A DNA stretch of 11,285 bases from Anaerolineae bacterium. GTDB taxonomy: Bacteria; Chloroflexota; Anaerolineae; 4572-78; NAK82. Both the position numbers and the translations under genes were made by a program. Below are positions 1-5,879 of this stretch, piece by piece. Below the pieces are notes generated by a model that saw only the letters and a list, made by a program, of their open reading frames with translations, did no database searches and was not told the origin of the DNA. Location: assembly GCA_030597485.1 (NCBI GenBank), contig JAUVRU010000033.1, positions 1-11,285 on the forward strand, written 5' to 3'. Position 1 is the first letter of the stretch. Each line of letters begins with the position of its first letter.

Positions 1-907
1 GATGCTCGATCAAACCCTTGTCCAACAGCCAATCAACCACGTCTTGCCACTCAGCCTCCGTGGGTACTTCTCCCACCGGGAATCTGGGCATTTGATAGGA
101 GCCTCGGATGCTCTCCGGCACCCGTCCTTTGTCAATCAGCAGGTCAGCAAACTCCTGGGGATTGTCATTCAAGTCCTGCACAGCCCGGTTCCAGGCCTTC
201 AGGAACTTCTCGATCGTGCCGGACTTTGCTTCCACAGCCGACTGAGCAAAACAGAGAACCGTCTGTGAATAGCGTGCGTACTCACTATCATCAACCACCA
301 GCGAAGCCCCGGCTGCCAATGCACCTTGTGCCAACGGGTCAGGGAGCGTGGCCGCCTCAATCTGACCGGCCATCAATTGCTCAAAACGAACCGGGATAGC
401 GCTTATCTCAGTGACCTTGACCTGATCGGAAGACAATCCCTCTGCTTCAAGCAACCGATCAGTGATGTACTCGATGATTGTGTTCTGACTGATGGCCACC
501 GGCACGCCAATCAGATCCTGAGCCGATGCTATGTCGCTGCCAGGTGCTGCCAACACCCGAAACACCGGCGTCTCCAGCGTCGCTCGCAGTGAGGTAGCCA
601 CCACCTTGACCTGAACCTCATCTCGATTGAACAGGCCAACCGCGATCAGGTCGGTCAGCATGCCGTCAATCTCCCCGGCCTGCATCAAGGCATCACGTTC
701 CTGGGCACCTTTCACCGGCACCAGTTCGACGGAGATGCCCTCATCCTCGAAGTACCCCTGCTGCTCAGCCACGTAGAATGGAAGCGTGTCTTGAATCGGC
801 AACAGGCCCATCTTGAGATGGGTGCCTTCCTCCGACCGGCCGCCGGGCGTACACGCCCCCAGCGCCAGCAGCAGTATAACACTGACCGAAATCTGGCGAA
901 AATCCAT
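1..907 (-). CDS. ABC transporter substrate-binding lipoprotein, NMT1/SsuA-like (3' end cut by window edge)
   Basis: The frame is open for 302 codons from an ATG at 907 down to the left edge, with no stop, so the C-terminus is missing. The start is set by AAGGAG about 7 nt upstream. The N-terminus is a lipoprotein signal: a short start with Arg4, a hydrophobic run ILLLALGA, and a lipobox LGAC with Cys19 as the predicted lipidated residue, so the mature protein should be anchored outside the membrane. The mature part begins with the family pattern 'MGLLPIQDTLPFYVAEQQGYF', followed by 'GEIDGMLTD' and 'LMAGQIEAATLPDPLAQGA'. This is the fold of NMT1/THI5-like and nitrate/sulfonate/taurine binding proteins (type 2 periplasmic binding proteins). 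The substrate cannot be read from the sequence. Permease and ATPase genes, if linked, would lie beyond position 1. It has its own candidate promoter and is separated from the response regulator by a terminator, so it is probably a separate transcript. Confidence 0.88.
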   Translation of the reverse strand, partial: MDFRQISVSVILLLALGACTPGGRSEEGTHLKMGLLPIQDTLPFYVAEQQGYFEDEGISVELVPVKGAQERDALMQAGEIDGMLTDLIAVGLFNRDEVQVKVVATSLRATLETPVFRVLAAPGSDIASAQDLIGVPVAISQNTIIEYITDRLLEAEGLSSDQVKVTEISAIPVRFEQLMAGQIEAATLPDPLAQGALAAGASLVVDDSEYARYSQTVLCFAQSAVEAKSGTIEKFLKAWNRAVQDLNDNPQEFADLLIDKGRVPESIRGSYQMPRFPVGEVPTEAEWQDVVDWLLDKGLIEH

Positions 908-944
908 ATGGGGCTCCTTGACTCCTTCTCCACCTCTACCCCCT

Positions 945-973
945 ATTGTACTACGTCCTCCGACCTGCGTCCA
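945..973 (-). promoter_or_regulatory. Candidate sigma70-type promoter of the substrate-binding protein gene
   Basis: On the - strand TGGACG (973-968) is separated by 17 nt from TACAAT (950-945). The -35 matches four of six consensus bases and the -10 five of six. A start near 938 would give a leader of about 30 nt before the ATG at 907, including the AAGGAG. It lies downstream of the regulator's terminator, which fits an independent transcript. Read by eye; no scoring was done. Confidence 0.5.
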
Positions 974-999
974 TAGGCAGGAGAGGCCACAACAACGAG

Positions 1000-1030
1000 A
1001 AAAAGACCTATCTCTCACATGGGTCTTTTG
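1000..1030 (-). terminator. Rho-independent terminator after the two-component operon
   Basis: AAAAGACC (1001-1008) and GGTCTTTT (1022-1029) form an 8-bp stem with a 13-nt loop. Read on the - strand the stem ends in a U-rich tract (GGTCTTTTTCTC), about 20 nt after the response regulator stop at 1051-1053. A small extra hairpin, CCCC-TATT-GGGG (1044-1033), sits between the stop codon and this stem. The stem is AU-rich at its base, so its strength is uncertain. Confidence 0.6.
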
Positions 1031-1050
1031 GGCCCCAATAGGGGATGGGC

Positions 1051-1701
1051 CTACTTCAGCAGACCCTGCCGGTACCCCTCACTGACAGCGTGACTCCGAT
1101 TCCTGACCCCCAGTTTGTGATAGATGTTTGCCAGGTGGTTTTTCACCGTCTTTTCTGCAATGAACAGGTGATCGGCAATGTCGCCGGTGGTTTTTCCGGC
1201 GGCGATCAGACGTAACACCCGCATCTCAGTCTGGGTCAATCTGGGGCCTGAGGCTGATTCTCGCGACGCCCGGCGGTAGTCGTGCAGCACATAGGCAGTC
1301 ACACTCGGATCCAGCCACCCCTTCCCGGCATAGGCCGCCCGCACCGCTTCAGCGATCTCAGCAGCCTTCGCGCTCTTCACGATGTAGCCTATAGACCCGG
1401 CCAGAGCGGCCGCCCTCACGTCAGCGTCGTCGTCTGACTCGGTCAGAACCAACACCTTGACGTCAGGATATCGAGCCACGATCTGCCTCACGGCCTGGAT
1501 ACCACCCTGGGGATCGTGGCGGGGCATCCGGAGATCCATCAACACCACATCTGGAGCCAACGAGCCAGTAGCCGCCACCGCCTCATTCGGCGAGGCGGCC
1601 TCGCCAACCACACCAATGTCGGGTTGCCGATCCAGCAGCTTGCCCAGCAGCTCCCGATGAAGAGCCACGTCATCAGCGATGAGAACTCGAATCTGAGCCA
1701 T
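1051..1701 (-). CDS. NarL/FixJ-family response regulator (REC + LuxR-type HTH)
   Basis: A 216-residue two-domain response regulator. The receiver domain (about residues 4-118) carries the acidic pair Asp10-Asp11, the phosphoacceptor Asp56 in VVLMDLRMP, Thr87, and Lys109 in GYIVKS. A linker leads to a LuxR/GerE helix-turn-helix (about 150-212) with the usual 'LTQTEMRVLRLIAAG' and 'IAEKTVKNHLANIYHKLGV' pattern. Phosphorylation by the adjacent kinase is expected to promote dimer binding to DNA. I chose the ATG at 1701 because AGGGGG lies 4 nt upstream and the protein then starts at the normal REC boundary (MAQIRVLIADD). A GTG at 1716 overlaps the kinase stop as GTGA and would add five residues, but has no visible Shine-Dalgarno sequence. 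The gap to the kinase stop is 11 nt, so the two genes are co-transcribed. Targets are unknown; the divergent ilv promoter is a candidate only by proximity. Confidence 0.93.
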   Translation of the reverse strand: MAQIRVLIADDVALHRELLGKLLDRQPDIGVVGEAASPNEAVAATGSLAPDVVLMDLRMPRHDPQGGIQAVRQIVARYPDVKVLVLTESDDDADVRAAALAGSIGYIVKSAKAAEIAEAVRAAYAGKGWLDPSVTAYVLHDYRRASRESASGPRLTQTEMRVLRLIAAGKTTGDIADHLFIAEKTVKNHLANIYHKLGVRNRSHAVSEGYRQGLLK

Positions 1702-1712
1702 GGGTCCCCCTG

Positions 1713-2948
1713 TCACGTCAGCAGTGGCACACAGATGCTAACCTGGGTGCCATCACCCGCCGAAGACCGAACATCTATCTCGGCACCAATCTCCTCTGCC
1801 CGTTCCTGCATGTTCCGCAACCCGAGTCCGGCCGGGACAACGTCCAGCTGATCACGGTCGAAGCCTCGGCCTCTGTCCACCACCTCCACTACCACATCCT
1901 GCTCTCCGCGACGACGCACGCTGACCGCTGCCTGGTCAGTGTCGGCGTGTTTCCATACATTGGTCAGCGCTTCGGTGACCATGTAGCCCAGATGGCGTAT
2001 CGTGTCCACTGGCACGTCCAACTCGGCCGTCGACAAACTCAACTCGACACTCATGCCGGTGTTTCTGCAAAAGCGCTCCACTATGCGGCTCAGCTCACCG
2101 CTGAGGGTGAGCTGAGCCGGGTCCTGGCGCAGGGCCCGCACAATCCATCGAATGCCTTCGTGAACCTCGCCGGCCAGGGTGCCCACGCGCTGCAGTTCTT
2201 CACTGGCTGCGCCCGGGTCTTCGGCCAGAAGCAGGCTGGCATACTCGGCGCGTCGGCTCAGCGCCGACAGCTGGCTCAACACGCCATCGTGAATATCGGT
2301 CGCAATGCGACGCCGCTCCTCTTCCACCGCAGCCTGCTCCCGCAGGGCATTGGCCCGATCGCGACTGCGCTGCCAGGCAATCATCATGGCTGCCAGCGCC
2401 GCCAGCAATCCTCCCGTGACCCAATAGCTGGCGCTGCGCAGCACCACCTCATCCACCTGCCGGTACTCAATGATCACCGGCAACGTGTAGCCGTCCAGAT
2501 ATAGAGACGACGCGAATCCAACAGTAGACGTCACCACCACACCAAACAGCAGCAGCGCCCGGCTGAATGGCCGTTCGGCGCTGGGCAGGGAAAGCGCTGC
2601 CGTTACCGAAGGGGCGAGCGAGTAGAGGGAAAAGATGTTGCGATATCCGCCTCCGGCAACATTCACGATGGCTAACACCACCACCGTGTCAAGGATCAGG
2701 AAGGGCGCAGACCTCAGCCAGTGATTGACTGGCAGAAGTAGAATGATAACCAGCGCCAACGTGTAGACAGCCGTCACTGCCCACAGCTGCAGCAGTATGG
2801 CAGTCCGGGCAGCGATGACAGGGTGCGGATAGAAGAAAAGCACACCCAGCGCATAGACCAACGACACCAGACGGCTGAGCATGGCCACCCACGACAGCCG
2901 ATATCCCACCTGCTGGACGTTCATCGAATGCCACATGGCACGCCACAT
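1713..2948 (-). CDS. Membrane sensor histidine kinase, NarL-type (HisKA_3)
   Basis: A 411-residue kinase. The N-terminal half has about six hydrophobic membrane segments (roughly residues 20-44, 51-73, 83-100, 105-121, 130-151 and 175-192) with no recognisable extracellular ligand domain. A short coiled linker leads to the HisKA_3 dimerisation helix 'EEERRRIATDIHDGVLSQL' with phosphoacceptor His220. The HATPase_c domain follows, with the N box 'EALTNVWKHA' (Asn330), G1 box 'DRGRGF' (Asp358) and G2 box 'GLGLRNMQERA' (about 374-384). It should autophosphorylate and pass the phosphate to the regulator downstream. The frame is open upstream to 3137, but those extra 63 residues are Cys/Arg-rich, unlike a kinase, and lie partly upstream of the promoter. 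The ATG at 2948 has GGGAGG about 9 nt upstream and sits just after the TATAAT, so I start there. Alternative in-frame ATGs at 2936 and 2924 have no clear Shine-Dalgarno. The signal sensed is unknown. Confidence 0.92.
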   Translation of the reverse strand: MWRAMWHSMNVQQVGYRLSWVAMLSRLVSLVYALGVLFFYPHPVIAARTAILLQLWAVTAVYTLALVIILLLPVNHWLRSAPFLILDTVVVLAIVNVAGGGYRNIFSLYSLAPSVTAALSLPSAERPFSRALLLFGVVVTSTVGFASSLYLDGYTLPVIIEYRQVDEVVLRSASYWVTGGLLAALAAMMIAWQRSRDRANALREQAAVEEERRRIATDIHDGVLSQLSALSRRAEYASLLLAEDPGAASEELQRVGTLAGEVHEGIRWIVRALRQDPAQLTLSGELSRIVERFCRNTGMSVELSLSTAELDVPVDTIRHLGYMVTEALTNVWKHADTDQAAVSVRRRGEQDVVVEVVDRGRGFDRDQLDVVPAGLGLRNMQERAEEIGAEIDVRSSAGDGTQVSICVPLLT

Positions 2949-2978
2949 TGGCAATGGCCTCCCGATCAGGACGGTCAC

Positions 2979-3007
2979 ATTATAGCGCGAATCCTCGCAA
3001 GATTCAA
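2979..3007 (-). promoter_or_regulatory. Sigma70-type promoter of the two-component operon
   Basis: On the - strand TTGAAT (3007-3002) is spaced 17 nt from a perfect TATAAT (2984-2979). Transcription should start near 2972, giving a leader of about 24 nt that contains the GGGAGG and ends at the kinase ATG (2948). It is divergent from the ilv promoter at 3131; the two -35 boxes are about 125 bp apart. Confidence 0.75.
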
Positions 3008-3130
3008 CGCAGGGGCACAACGAACACCAGCAGCCAAATTGACAGACTACATCCCGCCCGCCTTGACACAATCCGACGCCCTGCCGTTGACGCCGGCCCT
3101 CCCTGCACCTGCGTGAATGGCTGCGAAGGG

Positions 3131-3159
3131 TTGACAAATCACGTGTTCTGTGATACTAT
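3131..3159 (+). promoter_or_regulatory. Sigma70-type promoter of the ilv-leu operon
   Basis: A perfect TTGACA (3131-3136), a 17-nt spacer and TACTAT (3154-3159). Transcription should start near 3166, about 40 nt before the leader peptide ATG and 330 nt before ilvB. The near-consensus elements suggest strong constitutive initiation, with control exerted downstream by attenuation. The spacer contains an inverted repeat ATCAC-N7-GTGAT (3138-3154), which could be an operator. Confidence 0.85.
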
Positions 3160-3170
3160 TTCGTCAACAA

Positions 3171-3184
3171 CGGCAACACTGCCG
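3171..3184 (+). other. Small 5'-UTR hairpin near the ilv-leu transcript start
   Basis: CGGCA (3171-3175) and TGCCG (3180-3184) form a 5-bp GC-rich stem with loop ACAC, a few nucleotides after the predicted transcript start and just before the leader peptide's ribosome binding site. It may only protect the 5' end; no function can be assigned. Confidence 0.35.
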
Positions 3185-3206
3185 GTCAAGCAAAGGAAGA
3201 CAGTTC

Positions 3207-3302
3207 ATGTTCTTGGTCAGTCTGGTTGTGGTTCTCCTTGTTGGCATTAGCGTGCTCCTTGTTGGGAGCCACGCTTTGTTGGGGGGACTCAGGTCAGACT
3301 GA
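3207..3302 (+). CDS. 31-residue branched-chain amino acid leader peptide (attenuation)
   Basis: An ATG at 3207 preceded by AAGGAAG (7 nt spacing) opens 31 codons ending in TGA at 3300-3302. The peptide has 9 Leu, 7 Val and 1 Ile, 17 of 31 residues. They form two clusters: residues 3-12 (LVSLVVVLLV) and 14-19 (ISVLLV), followed by a Leu-Leu-Gly-Gly-Leu tail. Four of the seven Val codons are GTT, and Leu codons include CTT and TTG. It sits between a strong promoter and a perfect terminator, directly upstream of ilvBNC-leu. That is the layout of E. coli ivbL/ilvL/leuL-type leaders: ribosome stalling for lack of charged Leu-, Val- or Ile-tRNA would prevent terminator formation. The sequence would also fit one transmembrane helix, so a small membrane protein is the alternative, but the context strongly favours a leader peptide. 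No homologue is recognised by sequence. Confidence 0.85.
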   Translation: MFLVSLVVVLLVGISVLLVGSHALLGGLRSD

Positions 3303-3333
3303 GTCATTCAGGATAGTCGCAGAGGGCCTCCCA
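3263..3333 (+). promoter_or_regulatory. Candidate antiterminator pairings in the ilv leader
   Basis: Two upstream segments can pair with the 5' arm of terminator 1. TGGGAGCC (3263-3270) pairs with 3325-3333, eight base pairs with C3327 bulged. TGGGGGG (3280-3286) pairs with CCTCCCA (3327-3333), seven pairs including one G-U. Either would block the terminator. A separate hairpin GACTCAG (3286-3292)/CTGAGTC (3299-3305), loop GTCAGA, spans the leader stop codon and would be masked by a ribosome finishing the peptide. Pairings were found by eye and not folded. Confidence 0.5.
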
Positions 3334-3351
3334 CATACGGGAGGCCTTTTT
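3323..3351 (+). terminator. Attenuator terminator 1 of the ilv-leu operon
   Basis: GGCCTCCC (3325-3332), loop ACATAC, GGGAGGCC (3339-3346) forms a perfect 8-bp GC-rich stem followed by five T (3347-3351). It begins about 21 nt after the leader peptide stop and about 140 nt before ilvB, the usual position of an attenuator. Confidence 0.92.
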
Positions 3352-3393
3352 CGGTTCTGCGATGCCATGGTATTGTCAGCACGACGCTGATGG

Positions 3394-3443
3394 GGCATAG
3401 ACGCCCGCCAATTCGAACAGGGCAGGGCGTCTATGCCTTTTTT
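3394..3443 (+). terminator. Second terminator in the ilv leader, just before ilvB
   Basis: GGCATAGACGCCC (3394-3406) and GGGCGTCTATGCC (3425-3437) form a perfect 13-bp stem. Three more pairs (GCC 3407-3409 with GGC 3421-3423, one bulged A) close an 11-nt loop. Six T follow (3438-3443). It is stronger than terminator 1 and lies only 50 nt upstream of the ilvB ATG, so every ilv transcript from the 3131 promoter must read through it. A competing pairing exists: ATGCC (3362-3366) with GGCAT (3394-3398), enclosing a small TCAGC/GCTGA hairpin (3376-3390). No T-box consensus is visible. Confidence 0.92.
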
Positions 3444-3471
3444 CTAGGTGAACACCTGCCCTCACACGCCA

Positions 3472-3487
3472 TCCTGATCAGGAGGAG
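3472..3487 (+). promoter_or_regulatory. ilvB ribosome binding site with overlapping palindrome
   Basis: AGGAGGAG (3480-3487) lies 6 nt before the ilvB ATG. Its first half is part of a perfect 12-bp palindrome TCCTGATCAGGA (3472-3483). In RNA this could form a weak 4-bp hairpin with a GATC loop that partly covers the site; in DNA it could be a protein site. Probably minor. Confidence 0.5.
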
Positions 3488-3493
3488 AATAGT

Positions 3494-5221
3494 ATGAGTG
3501 AGAGGAAGAACGGCGCTCAGATTGTGTGGGAAAGCCTGCTGGCCGAGGGCGTCGAGGTGGTTTTCGGCATTCCCGGAGGAGCCACGTTGCCCATCTACGA
3601 TGCGTTGGCAAAACACGAATATGCCCTTCGCCACGTGCTGGCCACCCACGAGCAGGGAGCCTCGCACATGGCAGATGGGTATGCCCGGGCCACAGGAAGG
3701 GTCGGAGTGTGTCTGGCAACCTCCGGACCCGGTGCCACCAACCTGACTACCGGCTTGGCAAATGCTCACATGGACTCGTCCCCCGTGGTAGCCATCACCG
3801 GCCAGGTGCCCACTACCCTGCTGGGCCGAGACGGGTTTCAAGAGGCAGACGTGCATGGTGTGACCATGCCGATCACCAAGCACAACTACCTGGTCACCGA
3901 CATCCACGAGTTGCCACACGTGCTCAGGGAAGCCTTCTACATCGCCCACACGGGCCGACCCGGGCCGGTCTTGGTGGACATCTGCAAGGACGTGCAGCAG
4001 GCCGAGATCGAATTCAAGATTCCAGACAGCGCAGACCTGGACCTTCCAGGTTACCATCCAGTCCTCATCGCTGCCGACCCTGATGCGATTGGTCAGGCCG
4101 CTAATCTCATCAACAACGCGGGACAGCCCGTGATAGTGGCTGGTCAGGGCGTCCTGATTGCCCAGGCGGAGGCTGAATTGTGCCAGCTGGCAGAGAAGGC
4201 CAACATACCGGTCATCACCACCCTGCTGGGCGTTGGTGCTATCCCCCAGACCGATCCCCTCTCCATCGGTATGGGCGGCATGCACGGCGAAGCCTACACC
4301 AACAATGCCATGATGGAGAGCGATGTCCTGGTGGTGATTGGCGCTCGCCTGGATGACCGGCTCACCGGCGTCTTTGGCACCTTCGCCTCCAAAGCCCAGA
4401 TCATTCACATTGACTTGGACCCCGCTGAAGTAGGAAAGAACCTGGCAACTGATATCCCTCTCATCGGTGATGCACTACTGACGCTTCGCGCTCTGCTTCC
4501 GTTGGTGGAACCCAATGAACACCCCGCCTGGCTGGGCCAGATTGCTGAGTGGAGGACCGACACGGACTTCCGCGACGTGCTGGCACAGGAAACCGAGGAA
4601 TTGGTGCCCCCCTTCATCATCCGCCAGCTCTGGCATCTGACCGACGAGGGCAACTGCATAGTCGTCACCGATGTGGGACAACATCAGATGTGGGAGGCTC
4701 AGTACTTCCTGCACACCAAGCGGCGCAGTCTGTTCACCTCGGGCGGCCTGGGAACGATGGGCTTTGGCCTGCCGGCCGCCATTGGTGTCCAGGTGGGACG
4801 CCCCGAGGAACCTGTCTGGCTGGTGGCCGGCGATGGCGGTTTCCAGATGACGATGGCTGAACTGTCCACAGTAGTCAAGGAGGAACTGCCCATTAAGATC
4901 GCCCTCATCAACAACAGACATCTGGGAATGGTCCGCCAGTGGCAGACCATCTTCTACAACAAGAGATACTCAGGCACGCCGCTCTTCAACCCTGACTTCG
5001 TCAAGCTCGCCGACGCGTACGGGATGCCGGGACTGGCAGTGAGACACAAAGAAGAAGTGGAGGGAGCCATACGGCAGGCCCAGGCCCACGAAGGCCCTTT
5101 CCTGATCGAGTTTCAGGTGGATCCCTTTGCCGACGTGTACCCAATGGTTGCCCCTGGCAAGAGCAACGCTGACATGATTCGCCGCCCAGTCCCAGTCGAG
5201 CCGCTGGAAGAAGAAGGATAG
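3494..5221 (+). CDS. ilvB: Acetolactate synthase, large (catalytic) subunit
   Basis: A 575-residue ThDP enzyme (acetohydroxyacid synthase) that condenses two pyruvates to 2-acetolactate (valine/leucine) or pyruvate plus 2-oxobutyrate to 2-aceto-2-hydroxybutyrate (isoleucine). The three expected domains are present. The N-terminal ThDP-binding domain has the activating Glu53 in '[16 protein letters not shown]'. The central FAD/DHS-like domain (about 190-330) contains '[16 protein letters not shown]'. The C-terminal domain carries the ThDP/Mg motif from GDGGF (446-450) to the NN pair at 473-474. Length is normal for the family. The ATG at 3494 has AGGAGGAG at 6 nt spacing. It is the first structural gene after the attenuated leader, and ilvN, the regulatory subunit, starts 13 nt after its stop. 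Expression is expected to follow branched-chain aminoacyl-tRNA levels. Confidence 0.97.
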   Translation: MSERKNGAQIVWESLLAEGVEVVFGIPGGATLPIYDALAKHEYALRHVLATHEQGASHMADGYARATGRVGVCLATSGPGATNLTTGLANAHMDSSPVVAITGQVPTTLLGRDGFQEADVHGVTMPITKHNYLVTDIHELPHVLREAFYIAHTGRPGPVLVDICKDVQQAEIEFKIPDSADLDLPGYHPVLIAADPDAIGQAANLINNAGQPVIVAGQGVLIAQAEAELCQLAEKANIPVITTLLGVGAIPQTDPLSIGMGGMHGEAYTNNAMMESDVLVVIGARLDDRLTGVFGTFASKAQIIHIDLDPAEVGKNLATDIPLIGDALLTLRALLPLVEPNEHPAWLGQIAEWRTDTDFRDVLAQETEELVPPFIIRQLWHLTDEGNCIVVTDVGQHQMWEAQYFLHTKRRSLFTSGGLGTMGFGLPAAIGVQVGRPEEPVWLVAGDGGFQMTMAELSTVVKEELPIKIALINNRHLGMVRQWQTIFYNKRYSGTPLFNPDFVKLADAYGMPGLAVRHKEEVEGAIRQAQAHEGPFLIEFQVDPFADVYPMVAPGKSNADMIRRPVPVEPLEEEG

Positions 5222-5234
5222 AGAGGGGAATGCC

Positions 5235-5879
5235 ATGAAACACACCATCGTCGCCTGGATGGAAGACAAACCCGGGGTGCTCAACCGTGTCGCCAGCCTC
5301 TTTCGCCGGCGCAACTTCAATATCGAAAGCCTGACCGTGGGGCACAGCGAGGCGCCTGGCATAAGCCGCATGACGTTTGTGGTAGAAGGAGATGAACGCC
5401 AGATACAACAGGTTCAGGCGCAGCTCTTCAAGCTCATCAACGTCACCGCCGTGCAGGACGTCACCCATATGCCCAGCGTGGAGCGCGAACTGGCGCTGAT
5501 CAAGGTCAACGCCACCGGCGCCGACCGGTCAGAGATTATTCAGTTGGTGGACATCTACCGGGCCAGCATTGTCGATGTGGAGGTCGACTCGCTGATCATC
5601 CAAATCGGTGGCCCAACGGACCGCATCGAGTCTCTGACCAATTTGCTGCGAAACTTCGGCATCCGTGAGATGGTACGCACGGGCAGCGTGGCCATGGTAC
5701 GCGGCAATGGATTCACCCCAGTCGAAGGCCATAATGGCGTGTCCGAGACCAGGGTTGCGCAAGGGGCAAGGCACCTGACGCCACCGAAGATCAATTTACC
5801 CTATCGACCGTTTCCACAAAAGGAGAAGAAAACGTGGCCAACATCTACTACGACCAGGACGCTGATCTCAACCTATTGA
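5235..5879 (+). CDS. ilvN: Acetolactate synthase, small (regulatory) subunit, with a C-terminal run-on
   Basis: The regulatory partner of IlvB, which activates it and confers valine feedback inhibition. An N-terminal ACT domain (about residues 3-77, '[20 protein letters not shown]') is followed by the ALS small-subunit C-terminal domain (about 83-157, ending '[18 protein letters not shown]'). The ATG at 5235 has GAGGGG 6 nt upstream. The frame is 214 codons, whereas IlvN is normally about 160-180 residues. The last 50 or so residues look non-conserved, and the end ([22 protein letters not shown]) is the ilvC ribosome binding site and first 46 nt of ilvC read in another frame. Either the original stop was lost, or a single-base indel (real or an assembly error) near 5700-5780 hides it. 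The core is intact, so the protein is expected to be functional. Confidence 0.93.
   Translation: MKHTIVAWMEDKPGVLNRVASLFRRRNFNIESLTVGHSEAPGISRMTFVVEGDERQIQQVQAQLFKLINVTAVQDVTHMPSVERELALIKVNATGADRSEIIQLVDIYRASIVDVEVDSLIIQIGGPTDRIESLTNLLRNFGIREMVRTGSVAMVRGNGFTPVEGHNGVSETRVAQGARHLTPPKINLPYRPFPQKEKKTWPTSTTTRTLISTY

Noticed and set aside
326..592. + strand frame of 88 codons opposite the binding protein
   Set aside because: It is antisense to a continuous lipoprotein gene with signal peptide and family motifs and has no independent coding support.
1702..1716. GTG start at 1716 for the response regulator
   Set aside because: It would overlap the kinase stop as GTGA, but it lacks a Shine-Dalgarno sequence, whereas the ATG at 1701 has AGGGGG and the usual receiver-domain start.
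2949..3137. 63-residue N-terminal extension of the histidine kinase frame, starting at 3137
   Set aside because: It is rich in Cys, Arg and Gly, runs across the kinase promoter and into the ilv promoter, and lies mostly upstream of the predicted transcript start. The ATG at 2948 has a good Shine-Dalgarno sequence.
3362..3400. 12-codon ORF between the two leader terminators as a second leader peptide
   Set aside because: It has no ribosome binding site and contains no Leu, Val or Ile codons (MPWYCQHDADGA), so it cannot act as a branched-chain sensor.
3160..3493. T-box riboswitch in the ilv leader
   Set aside because: No T-box consensus (AGGGTGGNACCGCG-like) or specifier stem is visible, and the leader peptide explains amino acid sensing better.
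3431..4408. 325-codon open frame antisense to ilvB
   Set aside because: It lies wholly opposite a clear ilvB with intact motifs, has no recognisable domain, and such long antisense frames are common in GC-rich coding DNA.
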